Below are positions 16,275 through 25,429 of a stretch of DNA of 57,506 nt, one piece after another (within the stretch, counting starts at the first letter, position 1; each line of letters begins with the position of its first letter). The position numbers and the translations under genes were made by a program. The stretch comes from Streptomyces sp. G44. GTDB lineage: Bacteria; Actinomycetota; Actinomycetes; Streptomycetales; Streptomycetaceae. The DNA lies in NCBI RefSeq assembly GCF_016905445.1, contig NZ_JAFEXF010000023.1, forward strand, positions 1 through 57,506, read 5' to 3'. The notes below the pieces were generated by a model. That model saw only the letters and a list, made by a program, of their open reading frames with translations, was not told the DNA's origin and did no database searches.

Positions 16275-17605
16275 GGGGACGCGGCGGCGTGCCAGCAGGC
16301 GTCCGGTTCGCCTACGTCAAGTTGCGGGGTATTCACTCTGTGGCGGGCGGCGGCGACCAGAACCGAGTATCGCGCACCCCGAGGTCTTTGCCGAGCAGTT
16401 CCTCCTGCCGGTCGAGGAGCCAGCGGATGTCGGTGTGGAGTCCCAACGTCGGGCCACCCACCCGAGCTTGGCCCGGCGGGCGGGTGGACTGACCTTAGAA
16501 AATCTCGCATCAAACGCTTCGGCGATACCAGGTTTCGCGGTGACCTCACGAAACCTGGGTCGCCTTGTTCAGCGTCAGCTCGTTCTCTTCCTCCGTGGCC
16601 ACTGGGCCAAGTAGGCGCGCACTCTCTGCCCGCAGACCGCGGCCAGAGCGGCGAACCGGTCCCGGGTCCGGAAGCGACCTTCCTTATGGTGACTGCCATG
16701 CCTCGGTATGCACCCGTGGGTACCTCATGAAGACCGGTCCGGCTGAATGGGCGCCCGCGCAATCCGAGAGGTCGCAGCGGGGCACCTAAGAGATAGGAGT
16801 TCGCGGCGAAGCCTTGGGCCGCAAGAACGCGCCGCCCGCCATGAGGACATCTGGCACCTGCCACGCAAGCCCCGCCGGAACGACATTCAGACCGTGCCCG
16901 GCTTCAAAGCGTAAGCCGCCGCCTCCGGCTCGCGAAACGCCCGGGTACCCGCATCGCCCGCTTCTGCCGCTCCGACATCTCCGCGATCGACGGGTCGACG
17001 CGGCGTCTGGGCGGCTGATACCTCAGCCACACAGTTTGCAGGCGAACTCCCCTTGCCACTCCTTCCGTCCGTGGTGCGGGCCGTGGGGCGTACGGACCGT
17101 CCCCGCGCACGCGGGGCCGCCCTACGAGGGCGGTGCCCAGGGAACTCGGCGAACGCGTCCCGCGCCGCCGGTAACACCGCGTCGTCCGCGTCCACCACCC
17201 GGGTCGGGTCCTCTGACCGCAGGCGTGCAACTCCTTGTCATGCCCGCTGAAGTCCGCGTGTGCCCCATGCACAGCCTTGAGTCTCTGGCCTCGAACACAA
17301 CGACCATGTACAGGCGGTCCGCGCCCGGTACGAGGAGCTGCACCCGGCAGGCGATAGCACGGCGCAACTCGGCTGCCTCGGCGGTTCTCGTCCTTCCACC
17401 TCGGCGGGGACCCTGTTCCAGGCGGCGAGGCGGCCGAGCCGAGCGGGCCTTCGATGGTGAGGGCTGTGCCGGACCTGATCCCGTTGCCGGGCACCGGGTT
17501 GCGCCGGCTGAGTACGAGTCACAGCGCAGACGAGTATTCGCGCCCATGCCCCGGCAGAGCACACCGAGCGAGGATCGTGCATACCGATTACGGAAGGAAG
17601 CAACG
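16275..17605. other. about 1.3 kb without a supported gene
   Basis: All frames here are either Arg/Pro/Ser-rich shadows or short. A minus-strand piece near 17050 reads RKEWQGEFACKLCG and then stops, and another near 16950 reads PSIAEMSERQKRAMRVPGRF; these may be remnants. The one clear structure is the dyad at 16528-16558. Confidence 0.4.
16528..16558. promoter_or_regulatory. perfect 10-bp inverted repeat
   Basis: CCAGGTTTCG (16528-16537) and CGAAACCTGG (16549-16558) are exact reverse complements separated by 11 bases. It could be an operator or a weak terminator. No supported gene starts or ends close by. Confidence 0.4.
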
Positions 17606-17983
17606 ATGAACCCCGGCACCTACGCGCGTTTGTACGGCCCTGCTCAGCCCGCACCCCGCTCCGGGCGGACTGGCCCTTCCGGGCGCACTGGCCTTGTCGT
17701 GGCGGCATGTGTGCTGTGGGCGCTCACTCTGGCATCGCTGGGCTGGATCACGCTGCTCGTAGGGGTCGCCGCACTCTGGGGTGCGGTGGAGGGCACGGGC
17801 GCCGGTGCCCTGATCTCGCAGTACGTGGCGATCGTCGCCGGCGCTGCCACGGCCCTGACCGCCCTGGTCTTCGCTCCCGGCATCCGTCGTCGGTCATGGG
17901 CAACTCGCCTGTTCCTAGCCGGTGTTGTGGCATGCCCAGTTGCCACCGGCGTCGCGTTGTGGTCCTGGGCCCACACCGGCTGA
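17606..17983 (+). CDS. small membrane protein, three TM helices
   Basis: 125 residues from ATG 17606, well placed behind CGGAAGGAAG. A short Pro-rich N-terminal tail (residues 1-30) is followed by hydrophobic spans at about 33-66 (possibly two helices), 73-94 and 102-122. There is no transporter motif, charged pore residue or domain I can name. No gene lies near enough upstream to suggest an operon, so its role is open. Confidence 0.75.
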   Translation: MNPGTYARLYGPAQPAPRSGRTGPSGRTGLVVAACVLWALTLASLGWITLLVGVAALWGAVEGTGAGALISQYVAIVAGAATALTALVFAPGIRRRSWATRLFLAGVVACPVATGVALWSWAHTG

Positions 17984-18269
17984 CTCCCGGCCGCCGGACG
18001 AGCTGAACGAGAACTGCCCCGGCAGGCTCTACGTATCCAGACGGAACAGAGATACGCACTCGCCCTACGGGCCTCACTGGAGAGTTCAGTCGAGCGCGGC
18101 CGCGTGCGGCTCGGCGCGGCGGCTCCGCTGGGACACCCTCACCACCGTGTAGCAGTGGATGTGTAAGCAAACCCGCTCCGTAAGAGGCGCCGGTGGCCGA
18201 ACCGTCTCCGGCTCCGGCCCCGGCGCTGCACGCGACGTTTCCCTACTCACCTTCCACCTTGTGCTTCTG

Positions 18270-18896
18270 CTACCAGGAGGAGGGGGGTGAGGTTCGGGTG
18301 ACCACGACAGGAAGATGTCCGCTCTCGATGGTCTCCCGCGGCAGGAACAGCTCAAAGTGCTCGCCGATGCCCGCCAGCGCCCGGCGTTGCCGTTCACGCG
18401 TCGACAACTCTTCGTCCGCGCCCAGCATGTCGTCGACAGAGTCTTGTGGCGGGATGCCGCCGGCCGTTTCGAGAGGGCGGCGCAGCAGGTCGGGCTGGGT
18501 TCCGGCGGGTTCGTAGCCGGCGCCCAGCTCGAAATGCAGCTGCACCTCGCCGTTGGCGTGGTAGCTGAAGAAGGCGGGAGGGTCGTCCGGGCGCGGGTCG
18601 AAGATCAGTACTTCGGCGCCACGGGATACGGCCGGGTCCAGGGCCCAGCCTTCGCTGCCTCCGCTCTCCACGATGAACGACCAGTTCCCGGCTTGGCCGA
18701 TGCGCCCCACGCAGTAGACGTGAACCAAGTCGACCATGCCGGCTGCTTCCTGGAGGGTGGCAGCCGGTTGGATTTCTACCGGCCTGTGATCGGCCATGCG
18801 TTGAACCAACTGCTGCGGACTGAGGCCACGGGCGCAGGTAATGTACAGACTCCTGGCGCTCCATGCATCGGCGATCCATTTGACACCGTCAGACAT
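18270..18896 (-). CDS. DUF6461-like protein
   Basis: 208 residues from ATG 18896. The start MSDGVKWIADAWSARSLYIT followed by CARGLSPQQLVQRM, and the later VYCVGRIGQAGNWSFIVES, match a Streptomyces family of unknown function (DUF6461, named from memory). The middle contains FFSYHANGEVQLHFE, resembling the beta-sheet core of SMI1-like immunity folds, but I cannot confirm this. It is predicted soluble and cytoplasmic. Related proteins often occur as several paralogues in one genome and may act in immunity or regulation. Confidence 0.7.
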   Translation of the reverse strand: MSDGVKWIADAWSARSLYITCARGLSPQQLVQRMADHRPVEIQPAATLQEAAGMVDLVHVYCVGRIGQAGNWSFIVESGGSEGWALDPAVSRGAEVLIFDPRPDDPPAFFSYHANGEVQLHFELGAGYEPAGTQPDLLRRPLETAGGIPPQDSVDDMLGADEELSTRERQRRALAGIGEHFELFLPRETIESGHLPVVVTRTSPPSSW

Positions 18897-19239
18897 GGCC
18901 GTTTTCTCCCTTTCGCGAACTGCGGGGCCGGCGGCTCCACGGTTGAGGGGCCTTCTCCGGAATTGAGCAACCTACGGCTTGAGCACCGCGTGGCCACGGT
19001 CACCTCACCTACGTCACACTGCGCGAATTTGGGGTAGCCCACCTGTCCAATCCGGCGCACCAATCGGTACAACGACGTCGGCGGGAGTACCTGGGCGACA
19101 CACCCTTCGACCTGACACATTTGTCACTGCCACCCAGCCATCCACCGACACATCACGGCAGACATTCCAGGTCGTATCCCGGGCCGCGCCCCCTGCTACG
19201 GCTTCTGGACGTTCTTGCGTCGCAGTGGCCGTTGCCGCG
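18897..19239. other. intergenic stretch, nothing recognised
   Basis: 343 bases between two minus-strand genes. No open frame with sensible composition and no strong hairpin was seen. It should contain the promoter of the DUF6461-like gene. Confidence 0.4.
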
Positions 19240-20085
19240 TCAGCGATTTGTCCCAGGGCGGTCTGCCGTGAGGAGGTAGTAGTCGAGGATGCCTTGCTCG
19301 TAGGCGTGCAGAAAGTTTCGCGGCCAGGTTCCCGCTGCCCAGGACCGGCTGAGCCAGAGGTCCCAGCCCTGCCAGACGTGCGGCCCGAGCGACTCGACGC
19401 GTACGTTCGTGAACCCGCTCTCCCGGAATGCGTCAGCGAACGCTTGCACCGGTCGTGCGATGTCCAGGCCGCTGGCGTACGTCTCCAGCAGCTCGGCGAG
19501 CTCCTCAGGCCTGCCGGGCGCGCTGTCCACGGTGAAGAAGCTGGCGACAGCCACGCGGCCGCCGGGGCGCAGCACCCTCCTTGCTTCTGCCGCGAAGGCG
19601 CCAAGATCCGGGAAGTGCTGAGCGGCCTCCACGCTGATGACCGCGTCGAACTCGCCGTCTGCGGCGGGCATGGTCTCCGCGGCGCCCTGGACGAACCGCA
19701 GCCGTGCCGGTTCCTGCCGGAGCAGGTCGGCATGGGCGTTGCGCGCCCGTCGCAACTGGTCGGGGTGAACGTCCATGCCGGTGATCGTGGAAGGGTCGTA
19801 CTCCCGCAAAGTCACCTCGCACCCCATGCCGAGACCGCAGCCCACTTCCAGCACGTGCGCTGCCCGCAGCAGGCCGGTGGCGTCCAGGACATGGCGGTAG
19901 AGATCTGTCTGACTGCGGATGCGTTCCGTCTCGCCGAGCGGCAGGCCCAAGTCGATGGCGCGCCAGTACCCGAAGTTCAGGAACCCCCCGGCGAAAATCG
20001 GAGCGCCGCTCAGATCCGCCGGACCATACGTGTAGCGCACCGCGGGATGCATGACGGGATGATCCTGCTGAGCATCGTCTGACAC
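19240..20085 (-). CDS. class I SAM-dependent methyltransferase
   Basis: 281 residues from a GTG at 20085 behind AGGGGGTG (7-base spacing); an internal ATG at residue 12 is an alternative. Motif I is VLEVGCGLGMG, motif II lies around GMDVHPDQ, and FDAVISVEAAQHFPDLG and LRPGGRVAVASFF are the later Rossmann strands. The N-terminal FLNFGYWRAIDLGLPLGETE resembles small-molecule C- or O-methyltransferases related to sterol and geranyl-diphosphate enzymes. Substrate unknown. It stands apart from other biosynthetic genes in the window. Confidence 0.8.
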   Translation of the reverse strand: MSDDAQQDHPVMHPAVRYTYGPADLSGAPIFAGGFLNFGYWRAIDLGLPLGETERIRSQTDLYRHVLDATGLLRAAHVLEVGCGLGMGCEVTLREYDPSTITGMDVHPDQLRRARNAHADLLRQEPARLRFVQGAAETMPAADGEFDAVISVEAAQHFPDLGAFAAEARRVLRPGGRVAVASFFTVDSAPGRPEELAELLETYASGLDIARPVQAFADAFRESGFTNVRVESLGPHVWQGWDLWLSRSWAAGTWPRNFLHAYEQGILDYYLLTADRPGTNR

Positions 20086-20739
20086 TGCGCCGCACCCCCT
20101 GAAGTGCCTGTGCCTGTGCCCTGTGCCTGTGCGCCGGTGCGCATTCCGTCGTGGTCCTGGCCCATCGTGCGGCACCCGCCCAGCCATGACAACGCCGCCA
20201 TGCCGCTGTAGCGGTACGGCGCAGATCGTCCTGCGCTTCGGCGCGGGCGGTCTGGACGCGGTAGGAGAAACCGCCATCGGGGTTGTCGACGCGGCCGTCA
20301 GCGTCTGCTCGCCCGTCCCAGCCGCCGCCGTACCGCCGCGTCCACACCGTGGTCGGCCAGCTGATGGACCTGACGGCGCGGCCACCCGCCGACTGAGGTG
20401 CCTCCGGGCGGTCGCATGACAGACCCGCGCTGCTCCTGGGCCTCGGTGCCCCCAGGTGGTAGAGGCGACGTCGTGCCGAAGATCGGCCCAGGCCCGCCGT
20501 ACACGAGGCCCGACAGCCTCGCGGCCGACAAGGACTACCGCAACCGCCCCTGCCGCGCGTACCTTCGGCGCCGTGGGATTCCGGCGGTAAGTGCCTGATT
20601 CTGAACCCTTATTCGCAGGTCCGAGACCACCACAGGTCACCGGTATGGCGCATCAGCGCGGGCGGCCCGCCTGCGCGGTCCGGAGGATGGCAGCATCCCG
20701 GCGATCACGCCGGGACCTCCGTCAAGGAAAGGAGCCGTC
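20086..20739. other. about 650 bp without a supported gene
   Basis: Only Arg/Pro-rich frames are present. A GTGCCTGT-type short tandem repetition occurs at about 20104-20137 next to the methyltransferase leader. The right edge carries the GGAAAGGAG ribosome binding site of the secreted peptide gene. Confidence 0.4.
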
Positions 20740-20949
20740 ATGCGCCGTCTCAGCGCGGCCCTGTCGGGAGCTGCCATAGTCGTCAGCGTTAGCGCGCTCG
20801 CCCTCCCCGCCCACGCAGTCGACGCCACCGCAGCACCTATTGCATCCGCAGCCGCTCCCACCGGCCCTCTCCCCCCTGGCCCCGAGATCAAGATCCCGGA
20901 CATCAAGCTGCCCGAGATCAAGCTGCCTGAGATCCCTGGGTTCGGGTAA
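20740..20949 (+). CDS. secreted 69-aa peptide with IKLPE repeats
   Basis: ATG 20740 behind AAGGAAAGGAG. A Sec signal MRRLSAALSGAAIVVSVSAL with an ALPAHA cleavage site ends at about residue 26. The mature part of about 43 residues is Ala-rich, then GPLPPGP, then a tandem motif: EIKIPD-IKLPE-IKLPE-IPGFG. The regular [D/E]IK[L/I]P repeat gives alternating charge and a proline every fifth residue, suggesting an extended rod or wall/matrix interaction. Composition and the strong ribosome binding site support coding. The gene is isolated and I know no named family. Confidence 0.75.
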   Translation: MRRLSAALSGAAIVVSVSALALPAHAVDATAAPIASAAAPTGPLPPGPEIKIPDIKLPEIKLPEIPGFG

Positions 20950-21305
20950 GCAGTGCTTCTCGGCGTCGTCCTTCGGTGGGTAGTCACCACTGGTCATGGC
21001 GGTGAAGAGGGCCAGCAGTGCTGGACGGGGACGTTGTCCTGGCGGCTGGGTGGCGGAGGCTGTTGTCGAGGCGACAGGTGTAGTGCGTGCGTCGCCCGCG
21101 ACGTTCCCGGCTGAGGTAGCCCGCCCTGGTCAGTGCGTGTTTCTAAGCTCGGATATCCCGGCGGCCCAGGACTCCCTGGTGGTCAAGGGCGCTGGCGCTG
21201 GGCGGGCCGTTTCGCGGACCACGAGGCTGATGCAGCTCGTTTGCCCTGCTTGGCTCGCGCGAGGACCGGAGCGGGATCAGCGGCACCCAGCCCGGCCAAC
21301 CGGGC
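20950..21305. other. intergenic stretch, nothing recognised
   Basis: About 350 bases between convergent genes. No convincing frame and no strong terminator hairpin seen. Confidence 0.4.
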
Positions 21306-22061
21306 TCAGACCTTGGTCAGTTGGTCCAAGGCGCCGATGATCGCCGAGATGATGGCCAGGTCGGCCTCGACCTCGGCAACGGCGATCGGAGCCCGCCCTC
21401 GGCCGCTTCGATCACCGGTGTGGGCGATGAGGTTGCGCCGCTCGACGATCCGTTCCATCTCTGCGGTCGAGGTGCCCTTGGCGACTTTGCGGACCTTGTC
21501 GATCTCGGGGAAGAGCTTGCTCTTGCCCACCAGCGAGAAGAGCGTTCCGATCTGCGCCGGCGCCGGGCTCGCCCGCTGTCGTACTTCGAGCTCGACGACC
21601 TGCCGAAGACCCCAGCCGGTCTTGGTGTACTTCTTTTTGATCGTCAGATAGTCGTCGACCGTGAGCGACAGCTCCATCAGCCGACTCGGAGGCGGATCCT
21701 GCTTTATCGCCGCCGGATACAGCTCCATGACGCGGTCGGCACAGAAGGTCTCGACGGCCGCACATGCCGCGACCAGGGACTGCCGTAGCAACGGCCGGAG
21801 ATTCGGCTCCTCAAGGCGCTCGCGCCACTCAGCGTGTCCGGGCTTGAAGGTGATGAACACCCGCTCATTTTCGAGGCACTCCAGACCGTCCCAGTGCTTC
21901 TGCGGGAAAGACAGTGCGCTGCCGAGGCGCTCGCGGAGCTCGCGCCGCATGCGGTAGGTCCGCTGGTTGCTCAGCAACTTGGCCAACTCCACCAGCATCT
22001 CGGCGTCCTGCATATTCAGATCGAAGGCCGCTCGTGCGGACATCTTCGGCGGTGCGCCCAT
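21306..22061 (-). CDS. HEPN-like helical protein
   Basis: 251 residues from the ATG at 22061 (ACGGAGACTCC, good spacing); an upstream in-frame ATG at 22136 has no comparable site. The protein is almost all helical. Near the C-terminus, MERIVERRNLIAHTGDRSGR contains the R-x4-H signature (Arg209 to His214) that forms the RNase centre of HEPN domains. The long helix before it (SLVAACAAVETFCADRVMEL) fits the family. HEPN proteins act in abortive infection, toxin-antitoxin and RNA-processing systems. No MNT-type nucleotidyltransferase or other partner gene is adjacent, so this would be a stand-alone HEPN; a non-catalytic relative is also possible. Confidence 0.65.
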   Translation of the reverse strand: MGAPPKMSARAAFDLNMQDAEMLVELAKLLSNQRTYRMRRELRERLGSALSFPQKHWDGLECLENERVFITFKPGHAEWRERLEEPNLRPLLRQSLVAACAAVETFCADRVMELYPAAIKQDPPPSRLMELSLTVDDYLTIKKKYTKTGWGLRQVVELEVRQRASPAPAQIGTLFSLVGKSKLFPEIDKVRKVAKGTSTAEMERIVERRNLIAHTGDRSGRGRAPIAVAEVEADLAIISAIIGALDQLTKV

Positions 22062-22613
22062 GGAGTCTCCGTCCCGGCCAGTGAGCTCGTCGGTGCATTC
22101 TCCTGTACGGGGGCGGTCCTTGCACGCGACATCCACAACTCGGTTGTCGAGTTGGTCAGTCGTGGTGGATCGCTTCCCGCTGCACTGCTTCGCTTACGAG
22201 CACCCGCTGGTGGATATGGGATTCACGGTGGGCCTCAATGGCCCCGCGCACGATGGCCGCCAGGACAGCCGCGGCGGGCAAAGCCTCGGCCTGAGTGGTG
22301 GCGGTGCCGGAGAATGAGCGGCGGTCGGTGGCTTGGGCGGCGCGGTCGGCAGGTTGAGGCGATGACCAGCCCGCCGATGACCGTGACCCGCTGGAACCCG
22401 TCCCGCCGGTGTGCCCGAGGGCAGGCAGCTCCACGTTGACGACTGCGGCGCGGGCGCGATGACACGGCGTCGACGACCGCACATACCAAGGGATGCCGGG
22501 GAGCGGCGTAGTCAACTAGAGGTCTGAGTCCGGGATTTCGGGGCATTCGGGCGGTAGGAGGCCGGTCCGCCTTGAGGCCGGATCCCGGAGCCAGAGATCC
22601 GAAGGAGCGAGAG
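22062..22613. other. about 550 bp without a supported gene
   Basis: Only shadow frames with Arg/Ala-rich composition. It holds the promoters of the divergent HEPN-like gene and the small membrane protein gene. Confidence 0.4.
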
Positions 22614-22880
22614 ATGACCACGCAGTACGGCAACCAGCCGGTCGGGCAGCACAACGTCCCGGCCAAGAGCGGGGCCAGCGAGAACGTTCTCAGCATCATC
22701 GCGATCGTGATGGGCGCGATCGGCTTGCTCTTCCTGCCTATCGTGTTCGGACTGGGCGGGCTGATCCTGGCCCTCGTCGCCAAATTCGCTCGACACGAAC
22801 GGCTCTCCACCATCGCCCTGATAGTCGGTGCCGTCGGACTGATCGGCGGGATGCTTCTTGGCGCCATCGTCGCCAGCTGA
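22614..22880 (+). CDS. DUF4190-like small membrane protein
   Basis: 88 residues from ATG 22614 behind GAAGGAGCGAGAG. A polar N-terminal tail (MTTQYGNQPVGQHNVPAKSG) precedes two hydrophobic helices, VLSIIAIVMGAIGLLFLPIV plus FGLGGLILALVAKFA, and IALIVGAVGLIGGMLLGAIV. Two-helix proteins of this pattern are abundant in actinomycetes with no established function. The spacing GxGGL and the polar tail match DUF4190. Isolated gene. Confidence 0.75.
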   Translation: MTTQYGNQPVGQHNVPAKSGASENVLSIIAIVMGAIGLLFLPIVFGLGGLILALVAKFARHERLSTIALIVGAVGLIGGMLLGAIVAS

Positions 22881-23804
22881 GCCGATTCGGCGGACACCGG
22901 TGATGGCGGGCGGGGCCTTCCTGGGCGAGGCTGGCCGATGGCGCGCTCAGAGGTCTCGGCCGCCCGGTCGCTGCACTGCTCGGGCGACACTTTGGGCGAG
23001 GCCCGCGTCGAAGAGGTTGCGGGCTGTTCCCAGGTTTGCGCTACGTCCTGTGGCAAGCTGTTGTGAACAGTGCGTGTCGCCTGACTGCTCTCAGCGGCTG
23101 CGCCGGCCGGGAGGCGGGTCGCACAGAGTCCGGCCGCCAGCGCCGAACTGTCCCAACTCGCTCATCAGCGCAACGCCGCTCTCGATCTTGTCAGCCGTCC
23201 AGCCGGTGATGTCCAGCAGCAGGCCGTCCATGAGGCCGTCGACCAGTTCGGCATAGCCCCTGCTGGGCAGCGGGCGCGGGTGGTCATCTGAGCACCTCGG
23301 CCCGGACCCGGCAGCAGGCCCAGAGGACGGCGCCGCCCGACACAGGCAGCCAACAAGACAGCGGATGCCCTCCGCACGCAGGCATACCGCTTCCCATCCA
23401 GGGCACCAGCGCATCAGACAGCTCGGCTCCCCCCTTCCGAGCACGACGGCCCCGCCACCATCCCCCGGTGGCGGGGCCGTTCACCGCACGCCTCCCCCAA
23501 CTGCCGGCGCCTCTTCGACCTCCTGAGTCCCGTACCCGACGCGGAAACGGAGGCGGGCGTCCTCGGTGACGCTGCGGCAGTCGACTTTGCGCAGCGTGCC
23601 GTGCGCCCACCTCGACTCCGGTCACCGTCATCTTTCTCGTTGGACGAATCGTTCGGCGCAAACCAACTGCCGCAGACGCGCACGACCGCGACGTAGCAGG
23701 CCAGGCAGGCGCCGGCCTTCCCGCGCTTCTCCTCCGCCCCGGACCGTCAGGCCCGGGGCGCGCGTGGCCTCCTCAGGGCCGGATCGACGGGCGGTAGCCG
23801 TTTC
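22881..23804. other. about 0.9 kb without a supported gene
   Basis: A minus-strand segment near 23150-23260 reads AELVDGLMDGLLLDITGWTA and DKIESGVALMSELGQFG, which looks like a genuine protein end without a proper start. The right half holds copy 1 of the 100-bp hairpin repeat. Confidence 0.4.
23381..23480. repeat. 100-bp direct repeat, copy 1, with 14-bp hairpin
   Basis: Matches 26129-26228 over 100 bp with about six differences, all near the left edge. The right half contains a perfect stem ACGGCCCCGCCACC (23446-23459) and GGTGGCGGGGCCGT (23467-23480) with a 7-nt loop. Copies sit 2748 bp apart in the same orientation and flank the DHA2 exporter and a broken hydrolase gene. Confidence 0.8.
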
Positions 23805-25229
23805 TCAGGCGGTGCCGGCCGTCACCTGCTCCGCGGCGACCGCCGGTCGCGGTCGGCGGACGAGCGGGACCGTCGCGTACGCGGCCAGCAGTGCCGCCAC
23901 GGCGACCGCGTACCAGCCGTGCCGGAACGCATTGACCGCCTCCTCGGCGGTCGGGGTGCCCAGAACGCCGACCAGGATCGCGACGCCGAGCACCGCGCCG
24001 ATCTGACGCCCCATCGAGGTGATGGCGGAGCCGGTGGCGAAACGGGCCGGCGGCAGGGCGGTCGCCGACGCCTGGGTCAGGACCGGGAGTGTCATGCCGA
24101 CGCCGAGACCGGTCAGCAGCATGCCGGGCAGGAGCGAGGTCGCGTAGGCCGAACCGGTGTCGAGCGCTACGGCCCACCACAGGATGCCGACCGCGAACAG
24201 GACGGATCCCGCCAGCGCGATGCGTCCCGCGCCGAACCTGGCGACGGCGGGCCCGATCAGCAACGCGACCGGCGGCACCAGCAGGGGGCCCGGCGCGAGG
24301 GCGAAGCCGGTGCTCAGGGCCGAGTAGCCCCACACGTCCTGGCACCACAGCACCACCCCGAGCAGCATTCCGGAGAACGCGGCGGTGAACAGCGTCAGAG
24401 CGGCCGCCGCGGACGCGAACGCCGGGACCCGGAGCAGCGGCAGCTCGACGATCGGCACGGGGTGGCGGGCCGAGCGCAGGCAGAACCAGGCGCCGAGCAG
24501 CACCGCGGCAGTCAGGCCGCCCAGGGTACGGGCGTTCGTCCAGCCCCAGTCAGGAGCCTTGACCAGGCCGAGCGCGAGCGTGGCGATCGCTCCGGTGAGA
24601 AGGGCGGCGCCGAACAGGTCGGGCAGCGGGCTCTTCTCCGCCTCGGCGCGTTCGGGCGACGGCAGCACTTTGACGCCGACCGCGAACGCCGCGATGCCCA
24701 CCGGTACGTTGACAAGGAACACCCAGCGCCACCCGGCCTCGACCAGCAGCCCGCCGGCCACCGGCCCGAGCCCGGCGGCGATCCCGCCGATCGACGCCCA
24801 GGCCCGCACCGCCCCGGCGCGCTTCTCGGGCGCCGTCGTGGCGAGCAGCAGCGCGAGCGACGTCGGCATCAGCAGCGCGGCGCCGGCCGCTTGTACGAGC
24901 CGTGCCGCCACCAGTGTCCCGACGCTGTCCGCCAGGGCGCAGCCGACCGAGGCGAGAGTGAACACCGCCAGTCCGGTCAGGAAGACGGCCTTGTGTCCGG
25001 AGCGGTCGGCGACACGGCCGGCGACCACGAGGAGCGCCGCGAAGATGACCGCGTAGCCGTTGAGGACCCAGGAAAGGGAGCCGAGGCCGCTGCCTCCGAA
25101 CGAGCGGCCGATGTCCGGGAGGGCCACGTTGACGATGAAGAGGTCAAGGTTCGACATGAAGACCGCGGCCGCGACGGTCACGAACACGGCGCGGGAAGCT
25201 CTGAGTGGGTTTGATTTTCCAACTGTCAT
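23805..25229 (-). CDS. DHA2-family MFS multidrug exporter
   Basis: 474 residues from the ATG at 25229 (MTVGKSNPLRASRAVF); the longer upstream frame is Arg-rich filler. Fourteen hydrophobic segments, with NLDLFIVNVALPDIGRSFG in helix 1 and GRVADRSGHKAVF as the helix 2-3 loop motif, are typical of the EmrB/QacA group of proton-driven drug exporters. There is no clear Shine-Dalgarno, so the mRNA may be leaderless or have a very short leader. A near-palindrome lies just upstream. The flanking 100-bp repeats suggest the gene may have arrived, or could be lost, as a unit. Confidence 0.88.
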   Translation of the reverse strand: MTVGKSNPLRASRAVFVTVAAAVFMSNLDLFIVNVALPDIGRSFGGSGLGSLSWVLNGYAVIFAALLVVAGRVADRSGHKAVFLTGLAVFTLASVGCALADSVGTLVAARLVQAAGAALLMPTSLALLLATTAPEKRAGAVRAWASIGGIAAGLGPVAGGLLVEAGWRWVFLVNVPVGIAAFAVGVKVLPSPERAEAEKSPLPDLFGAALLTGAIATLALGLVKAPDWGWTNARTLGGLTAAVLLGAWFCLRSARHPVPIVELPLLRVPAFASAAAALTLFTAAFSGMLLGVVLWCQDVWGYSALSTGFALAPGPLLVPPVALLIGPAVARFGAGRIALAGSVLFAVGILWWAVALDTGSAYATSLLPGMLLTGLGVGMTLPVLTQASATALPPARFATGSAITSMGRQIGAVLGVAILVGVLGTPTAEEAVNAFRHGWYAVAVAALLAAYATVPLVRRPRPAVAAEQVTAGTA

Positions 25230-25246
25230 GGGCTGGAGGTTAGCCG

Positions 25247-25264
25247 TGTGGGTTTGAAAACACA
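25247..25264. promoter_or_regulatory. imperfect palindrome upstream of the exporter
   Basis: TGTGGGTTTGAAAACACA lies 17-35 bases before the exporter start codon and is close to palindromic (TGTG..TTT..AAA..CACA). An AT-rich dyad in such GC-rich surroundings is typical of a TetR- or MarR-type operator overlapping the promoter. No regulator gene is adjacent. Confidence 0.4.
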
Positions 25265-25429
25265 ACGCACGCTCGGCCCTTCTGGCGGTTCGAGGCCGCC
25301 GCGATCTCGCACCGGTGATGCGCGCGCTGCTGGTCTGGGGCGATCGTTGGGCGGTGCGTACTCCGCCACCAGCCCGTCCGTCCAACGCGAGCTGGCGGCG
25401 TCCGTCCGCCGAGTAGAAGGTCATGGCCA

